Source of the DNA: Spirochaetaceae bacterium
GTDB taxonomy: Bacteria > Spirochaetota > Spirochaetia > DSM-27196 > PWMO01
DNA: 11,339 nt
Assembly (NCBI GenBank): GCA_003558175.1
Contig: PWMO01000114.1
Span: 1-11,339 of the forward strand
Direction of reading: 5' to 3'
Shown: positions 1-7,302 of the stretch, piece after piece
Layout: each line of letters starts with the position of its first letter
Position numbering within the stretch: the stretch's first letter is position 1
Notes under the pieces: model-generated
The model's input: the letters and a program-made list of their open reading frames with translations, nothing else
Databases searched by the model: none
What the model was told of the DNA's origin: nothing
Position numbers and translations under genes: made by a program

Positions 1-1248
1 CGGATCGGGCAACCCGCGCCCATCGTCCGCCACCGTAATCTCCGCATTTGCTGCTTCATTGCGGACCGCAATGCGAATTACCCCGGGTTCCTGCTTGCCT
101 GCACTGCGTCGCTCTACCGCCGGCTCGATACCATGGTAGACTGCATTGCGCACCAGGTGCAGGATTGCGTCGCGCAGAACGTCGGCTACCGGCAGAAAGA
201 GTGAAACGTCGTCACATGACAACTGCGCCTTCACCTCTTTACCGGTGTCACGCGCCAGACGGCGAACGATTGTCGGAAGCGGCTCAAGCAGCTCGTGCGC
301 CGAAAGGTAGGAATTGGCGTACACCGTTTTGCCCACCGCTTCGGCAAGCCGCTCGCTCAAGGCGAGTCGCAGCTGTGACTCGCGCGACAGCGTCTTCAGC
401 TGTTCTGCGTCACGTGTCCGTATTTCCCGCAGCTGGTGGGTGAGTTCGTCCGCATGAAGGCAGAGCTGCTCGTACTCGTGGGTGTCGATTCCCACGCTTA
501 CGCGAGAGATGGGCAGCTGACCGGACGCAGCGTCCCCGCCGCGCGCCTGGGTGTCCACGGCTGCATACTCCAGCGCCTGGATTTCAACGTCTTCTACCGC
601 GTCAACCATAAGTGCCCTCCGAATGGCCTCTTCGCCTCCGGGTACCGTACACAGTACTTCGAGCACATCGCTGTCTCCCTCGGACTCGTCAAGCCGCGGG
701 AGCGTATCCAGAACGTGGGTCGCTTTCTCCAGGTTGCCGATCACCAGGTAGAGCCGTGGCGCGAGCATCTGGGGCATTTCGGCAATTCGGCAACGCACCA
801 GGTAGAGCTTCTCACCGCGCAGCCGCGAATCACGCAGCAGCCTGAGACGCCGTTGATCAAGCGGTATGTCGAGCAGGCTGCCTGAATCGGCAGCCGGTTG
901 CGCTCCGTCTTCGCTCTCGGCTTGCGGCAACGAGGCAAACGCGTGTTCCAGCCCCACAATTGCGTTACGCAGCGCCTCAACATCTTCGGCGGAAACGCCG
1001 CCACGTGCCCGGCAGCCTCGCAGTATCGACTCAAGTTCGCGCGCGGCCTCTACCACGGAACCGTACTGCAGGAACGACGCTTCCGACCGAATCGAGTGGG
1101 CATAACGAAACGCCTGGTCGATGGAGCTGCCAACCGATTCACCGCGCTGCAGACGACCAACAACGAGGTACAGCAGATCGATCATTGCCTCGGTGTCCTG
1201 GCGGAACATCGAGTTCAGCCGGTTCTCGGCTACCGCGTGCGATTCCAT
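1..1248 (-). CDS. CheA-type histidine kinase, C-terminus cut by window edge
   Basis: An open minus-strand frame of 416 codons runs off the left edge. The visible order matches CheA. Residues about 1-110 are an Hpt (P1) domain with AHSIRSEASFL, making His51 the candidate phosphorylation site, and the downstream Glu of the ELESIL segment is kept. Residues about 146-232 resemble the P2 response-regulator-docking domain. About 249-315 is the P3 dimerisation helix pair. From about 316 comes the P4 ATPase domain with a CheA-style N box (LVRNAVYHGIE, Asn368, His372) and a G1 box (DDGRG, 408-412). The remaining ATP lid, G2 box and the expected CheW-like P5 domain lie outside the window. The start is the ATG at 1248, four bases after the stop of the J-HEAT gene, with AAGGTGA just upstream. 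Canonical CheA has HSIKG where this has HSIRS, so the phosphotransfer helix is slightly divergent. It could be the main CheA or a second one; no cheW or cheY is visible. Confidence 0.85.
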   Translation of the reverse strand, partial: MESHAVAENRLNSMFRQDTEAMIDLLYLVVGRLQRGESVGSSIDQAFRYAHSIRSEASFLQYGSVVEAARELESILRGCRARGGVSAEDVEALRNAIVGLEHAFASLPQAESEDGAQPAADSGSLLDIPLDQRRLRLLRDSRLRGEKLYLVRCRIAEMPQMLAPRLYLVIGNLEKATHVLDTLPRLDESEGDSDVLEVLCTVPGGEEAIRRALMVDAVEDVEIQALEYAAVDTQARGGDAASGQLPISRVSVGIDTHEYEQLCLHADELTHQLREIRTRDAEQLKTLSRESQLRLALSERLAEAVGKTVYANSYLSAHELLEPLPTIVRRLARDTGKEVKAQLSCDDVSLFLPVADVLRDAILHLVRNAVYHGIEPAVERRSAGKQEPGVIRIAVRNEAANAEITVADDGRGLPDP

Positions 1249-1252
1249 GCGC

Positions 1253-1264
1253 TCACCTTCCTCC
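1253..1264 (-). promoter_or_regulatory. Ribosome binding site of the CheA-like gene, overlapping the upstream stop
   Basis: On the minus strand, GGAGG (1264-1260) runs into AAGGTGA (1259-1253), whose last three bases are the TGA stop of the J-HEAT gene. The ATG follows four bases later at 1248. This placement fixes the start and suggests that ribosomes finishing the J-HEAT protein reinitiate on the kinase. Coupling is inferred from the layout only. Confidence 0.6.
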
Positions 1265-2041
1265 ACCGGCCTGCCGCTGCGGCTGCCGTTCGGTTTCGTG
1301 CTGTCGCTGTCGCGATGCGCTCGCGCGGGCGTAGAGTGAGAGGCATCTGCGGCGCACCGAGGCGTCCTCATCGCGCAAGCCGACCATGATCGTATCGCGG
1401 AAACGTACGTCACTGCGCTCGACAATGTCCAGCACCAGATGCTTGAGCTCGGTATCGCCACGGCAGAACACGCTGCCGAGCTCTCCGGCACCCTGAACTA
1501 CGTTCAGTGCGCCGATGGCGCGAACGGCCGATTTTACTACCAGCGGGTTGGGATCGTAGAGTGCGCGGCGCAGAAACGCGTAGGAAGAACGCTTGCCCGA
1601 GTTTCCGAGCCGCCGCGCGGAGAAGGCGCGTGTGGCGGCGTTGCGGCTGTGAATGACAAGGTGACCGAGAGCGGCCAGCTCCGACGGCGAGACGTCGGTC
1701 CCCTGGCGGCGTTGCGCTTTGGCTTCATCACGCGTTGTCGCTTGCCGGCGACGCGTCGACGGCCTTTCACGCCCCGCGGAACGCGCGGCAGCTCCGTCAC
1801 GTGCCGTCGGCCCGGGGTTCGACCGTGTGCCGTTGCGCTGCGGGAACTTCACCACCGTGGCGGTTCGCTCGCTCAGTATGCGGTAAGCATCGACCACCTG
1901 CTCGAGCCGGTTGCGGTCCGCCGTATCGCCGCCTGCATCCGGGTGATACAACTTGACCAGTCGGTGGTAGCACTGCTTGAGTTCCGCCGCATCAACGTTC
2001 AACCGCACGCCGAGAACGCGGCACGCCTCAAGCACCTGCAT
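1253..2041 (-). CDS. J-domain protein with C-terminal HEAT-like repeats
   Basis: This is a predicted Hsp70 co-chaperone of 262 residues. Residues 1-57 form a J domain with the diagnostic HPD tripeptide at 33-35, preceded by the usual helix (LKQCYHRLVKLY). There is no G/F region, zinc finger or DnaJ C-terminal substrate domain, so it is not housekeeping DnaJ. Residues about 67-115 are a low-complexity Arg-rich linker. Residues about 119-240 are helical repeats with HEAT character (for example DPNPLVVKSAVRAIGAL, DEDASVRRRCLSLYARA), a fold that normally binds proteins. The tail is basic and Gln-rich. The ATG at 2041 was chosen because GGAGG lies six bases upstream; the ATG at 2044 and a TTG at 2065 are weaker alternatives. 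The gene overlaps the Hsp70 end by 14 bp and stops four bases before the CheA-like ATG. The J domain probably stimulates the adjacent Hsp70, with the HEAT part supplying the client or partner. The family is unnamed to me. Confidence 0.85.
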   Translation of the reverse strand: MQVLEACRVLGVRLNVDAAELKQCYHRLVKLYHPDAGGDTADRNRLEQVVDAYRILSERTATVVKFPQRNGTRSNPGPTARDGAAARSAGRERPSTRRRQATTRDEAKAQRRQGTDVSPSELAALGHLVIHSRNAATRAFSARRLGNSGKRSSYAFLRRALYDPNPLVVKSAVRAIGALNVVQGAGELGSVFCRGDTELKHLVLDIVERSDVRFRDTIMVGLRDEDASVRRRCLSLYARASASRQRQHETERQPQRQAGGGR

Positions 2042-3710
2042 CATCTGCCTCCGGCTCCGCGACAATCAGCTGCAATTCGTCAATGATTGTTTCAAGCGCA
2101 ACGTAGCTCTCGCGCATGGTCTTCAGGTCGCCGCGCTCGAGCGCGCGCCGCGCGTGTGCCGTGAGGTCTTCAATCTCTTTCCGAAAGCGGTCGTCGATGT
2201 CGGCGTCGGCGCGCCGGCTGAGCTGCTCAATGCGCTCAAGGAACACCGAGACACGGCTGTGCAGCCGCTGCTGGTCGTCCTCGTCACTGACCGGGTGCAC
2301 CGTGATCTGCTGACTGGCACCGGTATCCTTGTCTCGTGCCGCCACGTGCGCGATACCGTCGGCATCGACCGAGAACCGCACCTCGATCCGCGGCTCGCCC
2401 CGCGCGCCCTCGCGAATCCCCGAGAGCAGAAACCGCCCGAGCGATTGATTGGCACCTGCATTCAGCTCTTCGCCCTGCAGGACATGGATTTCCACTGCGC
2501 TCTGGTTGTCGGTCACCGTGGTAAACGTTCGTCGGGTCTCCGCCGGTATCTGTGTCTGCTTGCGAATCAGCGCGACAAACCGGCCGTTGTCGATCTCGAC
2601 GCCAAGGGTACAGGAGACCACGTCGCGGAGTTCTACCTCTTGACTGCTGTCGACCAGCATCTGCGCCTGAACCGCCGCGCCCAGCGCCACGATCTCATCC
2701 GGATTCACCAGCGCGACCTCTTTGACGCCGAGCTCCTCACGCAACCGTCGCTGAACCAGAGGAATCCGACTCGAACCTCCCGAAAGCACCAGGCTGTCGA
2801 TCCCGTCACGATCAAACGATGCATCCGAGATCGCCCTGAGCGTGAGATCGATTGACTTCTGCACCAGTGATTCGGCCAGCCGGTCGAACTGCGCACGGCG
2901 AATGCTGCACTGCAGATGCAGCGGCTTGCCGCCGGCCACAAAGAACGGCAGTGCCACGGATGCGTGATCGCTGCTCGAAAGCTCGATTTTGGCCCGTTCG
3001 ACCAGCTCACCAAGCTGCTGCATCAACACCGGATCGGAGCTAAAATCGAACCCGGCCTGTTCGGAGAATTGCTCGATCACCGCCCGGTTGAGAGCTGCGT
3101 CGAAGTCCAGGCCGCCGAGATGATTGTCGCCGCAGCTCGCTTTCACGGTGAAGGTATCGCCTTCGGTCTGCAGACAGGTGGCGTCGAAAGTACCGCCGCC
3201 GAGGTCGTACACCACGATACGCTTGTCTCCACGGAACCGCGTGCCGTAGGCAAGCGCCGCAGCGGTCGGCTCATTGATGATGCGCAGAACCGTCAGCCCT
3301 GCAAGCCGGCCGGCTTCGACGGTGGCCTTGCGCTGCGGGTCGGAGAAATGTGCCGGAACCGCTATCACCGCCTCCCGCACCTCATCTCCCAGATAGCGTT
3401 CAGCGTCTGCCTTGACCTTTTTGAGAATCAGGGCACTGATCTGCGGTGGGCTGTATTGCACGCCGTCAACCTCAATCGCCCGCTTGCGGCCCATGGAACG
3501 CTTGATGTACAGCACAGTTCTTTCCGCGTTCACCACCGCCTGGTTGCGCGCCGATTCGCCGACGAGAATATCACCGCTAACAGTGAACGCAACTACCGAC
3601 GGCGTGAGATGGCTCCCCCGGTCGTTCGGTATTATGCGCGGTTCGCCGCCGTCAACGAAGGCTGCTACGGTGTTGGTTGTTCCCAGGTCTATTCCGATGA
3701 TTCGGCCCAT
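2028..3710 (-). CDS. Hsp70-family chaperone, short HscC-like form
   Basis: This is a 560-residue Hsp70. The nucleotide-binding domain (about 1-355) is intact: phosphate-1 loop IGIDLGTTNT (5-14), catalytic Lys70, INEPTAAALAYG (145-156) with Glu147, phosphate-2 DLGGGTFD (169-176) with Thr174, and the adenosine motif LSGGSSRIPLVQ (309-320). A beta substrate-binding domain follows (about 365-475), then a short helical lid (about 480-550) ending in an acidic tail. At 560 residues it lacks the roughly 70 C-terminal residues of DnaK. In length and in details such as HFSDPQRK and IVALGAAVQA it recalls E. coli HscC (from memory), which also works with small J proteins. The interdomain linker reads VELRDV where DnaK has VLLLDV. 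It follows the SwrB-like gene after four bases and overlaps the J-HEAT gene. It is unlikely to be the housekeeping DnaK, since no grpE or true dnaJ is adjacent. The ATG at 3710 follows an AAGGAAG at a rather long spacing. Confidence 0.9.
   Translation of the reverse strand: MGRIIGIDLGTTNTVAAFVDGGEPRIIPNDRGSHLTPSVVAFTVSGDILVGESARNQAVVNAERTVLYIKRSMGRKRAIEVDGVQYSPPQISALILKKVKADAERYLGDEVREAVIAVPAHFSDPQRKATVEAGRLAGLTVLRIINEPTAAALAYGTRFRGDKRIVVYDLGGGTFDATCLQTEGDTFTVKASCGDNHLGGLDFDAALNRAVIEQFSEQAGFDFSSDPVLMQQLGELVERAKIELSSSDHASVALPFFVAGGKPLHLQCSIRRAQFDRLAESLVQKSIDLTLRAISDASFDRDGIDSLVLSGGSSRIPLVQRRLREELGVKEVALVNPDEIVALGAAVQAQMLVDSSQEVELRDVVSCTLGVEIDNGRFVALIRKQTQIPAETRRTFTTVTDNQSAVEIHVLQGEELNAGANQSLGRFLLSGIREGARGEPRIEVRFSVDADGIAHVAARDKDTGASQQITVHPVSDEDDQQRLHSRVSVFLERIEQLSRRADADIDDRFRKEIEDLTAHARRALERGDLKTMRESYVALETIIDELQLIVAEPEADDAGA
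2048..2052 (-). promoter_or_regulatory. Ribosome binding site deciding the J-HEAT start
   Basis: GGAGG sits on the minus strand inside the Hsp70 coding end, six bases before the ATG at 2041 and three before the ATG at 2044. The six-base spacing favours 2041. No comparable site precedes the TTG at 2065. Confidence 0.6.
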
Positions 3711-3714
3711 CTGT

Positions 3715-4236
3715 TCAAGACTTCCTTTTTCTCAGCGATACGATCAGCTCGACTTCGCCGACGGTTGTTCCAACCCGTGCGGCAATGATGTTGGACGCGA
3801 TTCCTTTTTCGTACAGGTCGATGATCTGACGACGACGCTCTTCGGTTGAATCGGTTTCGGTCTGCCCGTCGGCGGAGGTCACCTCGCCATTCTCTGAGCG
3901 CTCTTTGTGCTCTTTGCGGCGCTGCAGCGCCGCCTGCTGTACGATATCGCTGTAAACGCGCGTTCCGGCGTCGTGAGACTCGGTTTCGCGCTTCAATACG
4001 GTGATTCGTCGGTCCGCAGTTTCGATAATGCGGTTGAGCCGAACAATTCTTTCTTCGAGGAGAGCGATATTGCGTTCGGTAGTTTGATTGAACTCGACGA
4101 TCAGCTCGTCGACTTCAGCTCGAATTTCGTTCAGAACCGCAGTGGGCTCGATGCGTCGTTCGATACGGCGCGCAAGGTAGAGCAGCGCCGCGCCGGTGAA
4201 CAGGACATTCACCAGCAGCACGGAAAACCAGGTCAT
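3715..4236 (-). CDS. SwrB/DUF2802-like membrane-anchored coiled-coil protein with C-terminal HTH
   Basis: This 173-residue protein has three parts. Residues 3-22 are one hydrophobic membrane helix, with the following RRIERR placing the bulk in the cytoplasm. Residues about 33-85 form a coiled coil with FNQTTERNIALLEERI. After a variable polar stretch, residues about 134-169 form a helix-turn-helix-like module (RRQIIDLYEKGIASNIIAARVG, in which the second helix starts near Ser148, then EVELIVSLRKRK). This plan matches proteins found just downstream of the motility sigma factor in other phyla: Bacillus SwrB (DUF6115), which promotes flagellar type III secretion, and the DUF2802 protein of polar flagellates. 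The position here, a few genes after the sigma factor, fits. The family link is from memory and architecture, not from an alignment. The HTH may bind protein rather than DNA. It starts nine bases after the small upstream gene's stop codon begins to clear, and its own stop lies four bases before the Hsp70 ATG. Confidence 0.72.
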   Translation of the reverse strand: MTWFSVLLVNVLFTGAALLYLARRIERRIEPTAVLNEIRAEVDELIVEFNQTTERNIALLEERIVRLNRIIETADRRITVLKRETESHDAGTRVYSDIVQQAALQRRKEHKERSENGEVTSADGQTETDSTEERRRQIIDLYEKGIASNIIAARVGTTVGEVELIVSLRKRKS

Positions 4237-4244
4237 CTGCGCGT

Positions 4245-4565
4245 CTACCCCGTGACATCCACGTTGCGTCCGAGATCCGGATCGCGAAAGAGATCCTGTT
4301 CATCCTGGTCTTGCGACCGCTTGCGATCGGACTCCTGCTGTTTCTGTTCCGCGCTGCGCTCCTCGTCGTCATGCAGCTGTTCAGGCCCACCTTCAACATC
4401 GTGGGGTTCCCTCACCACGCTCTTCTCGAGCTCACTCTGACGTGCGAGCTCCGACCCGGCTACCGCCTGGCCCTGCAACAGCGCGTTCCGCTCGGCAGAC
4501 TGCTCCTGGCCGATCTGATTCAGACGGAGAAAGAGGGTTTGCAGGTCAATCGGTTGAATAGCCAT
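4245..4565 (-). CDS. Small hydrophilic conserved-type protein of the motility operon
   Basis: This 106-residue protein has an ordered start (MAIQPIDLQTLFLRLNQIGQ, probably helical), a long Glu/Gln/Asp/Lys-rich middle (about 35-90), and a distinct end, FRDPDLGRNVDV (93-104). There is no signal peptide or membrane helix. I recall similarly built short proteins, with an N-terminal IQPIDLQ-type helix and a DPxLGxxIDI ending, in flagellar clusters of other bacteria, but I know no assigned function. It is accepted as real because its ATG directly abuts the TGA of the FapA gene, a GGAAGGG precedes it, and it fills the gap between two recognised genes. It may be a soluble partner of the SwrB-like protein encoded next, but that is a guess based only on neighbourhood. 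Confidence 0.72.
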   Translation of the reverse strand: MAIQPIDLQTLFLRLNQIGQEQSAERNALLQGQAVAGSELARQSELEKSVVREPHDVEGGPEQLHDDEERSAEQKQQESDRKRSQDQDEQDLFRDPDLGRNVDVTG

Positions 4566-6506
4566 TCAGCCCTTCCGCGTGATACTTATATCTTCGTCAG
4601 TCTCCTCGTACTTCGTGACTTTAACCGTATTTGCCTCGTTGATGAAGGTAACCGCCTTGAACTCGCTTCGTACCTCGAGGTTGGCTTCTTTAATGTGCAG
4701 CTTCACCCCAGGATAGACGGTGCCGGAGGCGCTGATGCGGCCGTGCAGCTTCAGCTCACTCAGGTACTGCTGGATCTCTTCGCATTCTGAATTGACCCGC
4801 TTCAGCTCTTTTACAATCTCCTGCTTGCGTCGCTGCTCTTCGACCAGGTGCTGAATTTTCTCTTTGGTCAGACTCCCCTTTTGACGCTTGAGATTCTCGA
4901 GCGTACCGAGATTGCGGTCTATCTCTTCCAGTTCTCTGTTGAGATCGTGCTTGCGATCCTCGAGCTCCACCAGCCGCTTCTTGCTCACCGGATCGTAGCC
5001 TACCTCCAGGTGCGTTTCGCTGCCGGCCACCGAGCCGAGTGTCTTGGCATCGATCTCTTCGCTGGCACGGATCCGGCCGCCGACGATGCTGGCCCGCTTG
5101 CCGCGACAGATCACCTTCTTGTGTGAGCTAACCTCGGAATTGATAATGCCGTCGCTTACGGCAACGATTCCCCCGGCTTCTACAATGGCGTTCTCGATGA
5201 ACTTGGACCAGAGATTCCTGCCGCAGCGGATTGTGCCACTGCCCTTTCCTGCAATTCCCTGGTGGACAATGACGTCCTGCTCCGCATCCAGGATGCTCTT
5301 GCCGACGTTTCCCATCACCTCGATGTTGCCGGCTGCCTTGACGTTGAACCCGTCGTCAACGTTTCCCTTCACCAGCACGGTGCCGAGAAACAGCACGTTG
5401 CCGGTCTTGAGGTTGACGTTCCCGTTGATCACGTACACCGGCTCAACGTTAATCTTGCCGGCAACCAGCGTCACCTGCCCGTTTATCTCAGCGTAGGCCG
5501 CCTGTTTGTCTTCCGCCAGACGGACATTCTTGCCCACCTGAATCGAGGCATCCGCTCCGTCGGTTGCGGGTATCAGCCTGCCGGTGACGGTGCGCCCCGG
5601 CTTGCCGCGTTCCGCAGGAATCTTCTTGGCCAGCACCTGGCCTTCTACCACGTTCTGAACCAGGTTGAGCTCTTTAAAATCGACCCTTCCGTCGGTCTCT
5701 TTCAGGTGGACACGACCGGAGTCGGTCTCGAAATTCATCACTATCCGGGCGTCGGCACCGTCCTGTGGCCTGGCGCCCTCCGCTACAAGAACCGGCTCCT
5801 TGTAGATCGGCTCATCAACGAGGGAGTTGATCGTCTCTTCCTTCAACCCTTCAACTACACTGTGCGCTTGCAGAAAACTGAGAATGGTATCACGGTCGGG
5901 GTCGGTGCCGCCCCTGCCCGGGGGCAGCGCGGTAAGATACGCCTTCATCTCCTGGTCGGTGATCTCTACCGAGAGAACCGCATCGGCGGCCGGGTTGTAC
6001 TGGAGCGAACCCACCTTGACAAACTCGCCGTCGGCCAGCTTGACCACTTTCGAGATCAGGTTGGAGTCGAGCTCCGCGTCGGTGCGCGAAACGAGCTTCT
6101 CCATGGCCATGCGCTCCGTGGCGCGTGCACCGCCGCGCTCCGGACTGGACACCTTGAGCATCACCCCGTCCGGGGTCAGGCGTACGAAGACACGACCGTC
6201 ACGGTCGATCTCTTCTTCAATTTCGTCAAATCCAAATCCGGAATCGAAGAACTCGTCGGATGCCGACGCGGCGGCCCCCGCCGGATACGCGAGTACCAGA
6301 AACGGCTTTTTCACCCGTCCCATGAGACCACGCGAGCCCTTTTCCAGAATCTCGTAGTCTATCTTCTTGATGGGAAGTGACAGCTCGATCGACGCCTCGC
6401 GCAGCGCTTCCTCGAGGGTGTCGCCGGACACGTGCACGTACTGGCGCTGCTTGTCTTCGTCCAGCTGCTTCTTCATGTAGGTCTGCAGCTGAGACATGTT
6501 GACCAT
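4566..6506 (-). CDS. FapA-family (DUF342) protein with N-terminal Jag_N domain
   Basis: This is a 646-residue protein. Residues about 22-75 match a Jag_N domain (VSGDTLEEALREASIEL, then EILEKGSRGLMGRVKKPF), as found in the Jag/KhpB RNA-binding proteins and in RnpM-like contexts. Residues about 150-500 are the FapA region, rich in short Gly/Asn-containing strands that predict a beta-solenoid (GNVNLKTGNVLFLGTVLVKG, GNIEVMGNVGKSILDAEQDV). Residues about 507-585 form a charged coiled coil, and a short beta segment ends the protein. There is no signal peptide, so it is probably cytoplasmic. FapA has been linked to flagellar assembly and polarity in Vibrio; the role in other bacteria is not settled. 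The ATG at 6506 follows an AGGGG and lies one base past the sigma-factor stop; an ATG at 6497 is less likely. It is followed at once by the small hydrophilic gene. Confidence 0.88.
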   Translation of the reverse strand: MVNMSQLQTYMKKQLDEDKQRQYVHVSGDTLEEALREASIELSLPIKKIDYEILEKGSRGLMGRVKKPFLVLAYPAGAAASASDEFFDSGFGFDEIEEEIDRDGRVFVRLTPDGVMLKVSSPERGGARATERMAMEKLVSRTDAELDSNLISKVVKLADGEFVKVGSLQYNPAADAVLSVEITDQEMKAYLTALPPGRGGTDPDRDTILSFLQAHSVVEGLKEETINSLVDEPIYKEPVLVAEGARPQDGADARIVMNFETDSGRVHLKETDGRVDFKELNLVQNVVEGQVLAKKIPAERGKPGRTVTGRLIPATDGADASIQVGKNVRLAEDKQAAYAEINGQVTLVAGKINVEPVYVINGNVNLKTGNVLFLGTVLVKGNVDDGFNVKAAGNIEVMGNVGKSILDAEQDVIVHQGIAGKGSGTIRCGRNLWSKFIENAIVEAGGIVAVSDGIINSEVSSHKKVICRGKRASIVGGRIRASEEIDAKTLGSVAGSETHLEVGYDPVSKKRLVELEDRKHDLNRELEEIDRNLGTLENLKRQKGSLTKEKIQHLVEEQRRKQEIVKELKRVNSECEEIQQYLSELKLHGRISASGTVYPGVKLHIKEANLEVRSEFKAVTFINEANTVKVTKYEETDEDISITRKG

Positions 6507-6507
6507 G

Positions 6508-7302
6508 TTACATGATCCCCTTTTTGATGTTGGTCAGCTTGGCACGCAGTCGCATGATGGCCTTGGTGTGCAGCTGAGAGACGCGCGACTCGGTTACTTC
6601 AAGTACCTGGCCGATCTCCTTCAACGTCAAGTCTTCATAATAATAGAGCACCAGAACCGTCTTTTCTTTTTCCGGAAGCTCCTGAATCGCCTGCACGATG
6701 ACGCGTTTGATCTCGTCTTTCTCTACGATCACGTCAGGATTGAGACTCTGGGGCGACTCGATACTGTCGGCGATGGAAACCTTGTCGTTGTCATCACCGG
6801 TGTACCAGACATCGTTCAGCGACAGAATCGATGTCCCGCTGATCTTGAGCATCAGCTTTTCCAGCTCGCGGGTGGTTATCCCGAGGTCGCGTGCGATCTC
6901 GGCGTCGGTTGCAGCTCGCCCCAGCGACGCCTCCAGCCGACGAACCGATTCTTCTATCTCACGAGTCTTCTGGCGCACCGAACGCGGTACCCAGTCTATT
7001 GAACGAAGCTCGTCAAAAATCGCGCCACGAATTCTGGTGACGGCGTAGGTTTTGAACTTTACATGCTTATCCGGATCGAACTTCTCTATCGCGTCAAAAA
7101 GGCCGAACACGCCGTACCCCACGAGGTCGTCAAACTCTACGTTGTGTGGCATACCGACGGCAACCTTCCCGGCCACGTACTTGACCAGCGGCGCGTACTG
7201 CTTGACCAGCATCTCGCGGATTTCCGGATTCTTGCTGTCGCGATAGAGCCGCCAGAGTTCTTCTTCGGTCTTCTCGGCCAGAAGGTTATCGCCCATCCTC
7301 AC
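6508..7302 (-). CDS. whiG: Motility sigma factor, FliA/WhiG (sigma-28) family
   Basis: This 264-residue alternative sigma factor directs RNA polymerase to late flagellar and chemotaxis promoters. Region 2 spans about 29-100 ([52 protein letters not shown]). Region 3 spans about 105-185, starting [15 protein letters not shown]. Region 4 spans about 200-255 with the [24 protein letters not shown]. The family usually measures 235-265 residues, so it is full length. The GTG start at 7302 overlaps the stop of the acidic gene as GTGA and has AAAAGGG upstream; an ATG at 7296 is the alternative. The name whiG follows usage for spirochaete homologues; fliA, sigD or rpoF would denote the same function. 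No anti-sigma factor (flgM) is seen nearby. Confidence 0.95.
   Translation of the reverse strand: MRMGDNLLAEKTEEELWRLYRDSKNPEIREMLVKQYAPLVKYVAGKVAVGMPHNVEFDDLVGYGVFGLFDAIEKFDPDKHVKFKTYAVTRIRGAIFDELRSIDWVPRSVRQKTREIEESVRRLEASLGRAATDAEIARDLGITTRELEKLMLKISGTSILSLNDVWYTGDDNDKVSIADSIESPQSLNPDVIVEKDEIKRVIVQAIQELPEKEKTVLVLYYYEDLTLKEIGQVLEVTESRVSQLHTKAIMRLRAKLTNIKKGIM

Noticed and set aside
741..1034. Minus-strand open frame of 97 codons inside the CheA-like gene
   Set aside because: It is in a different frame from the kinase, is Cys/Arg-rich and has no domain; the 416-codon frame through the same bases shows P1-P4 motifs.
2042..2065. TTG at 2065 or ATG at 2044 as the J-HEAT start
   Set aside because: The extra residues (SRSRRQ) lie outside the J domain and no suitable ribosome binding site precedes the TTG; GGAGG spacing favours 2041 over 2044.
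1977..2855. Long plus-strand open frame of 292 codons
   Set aside because: It lies opposite the Hsp70 gene, encodes no recognisable domain, and is the expected antisense opening in a high-GC gene.
5262..6380. Plus-strand open frame of 372 codons
   Set aside because: It is fully antisense to the FapA gene, whose beta-solenoid and coiled-coil pattern is clear; the plus product has His/Arg/Val-rich composition without motifs.
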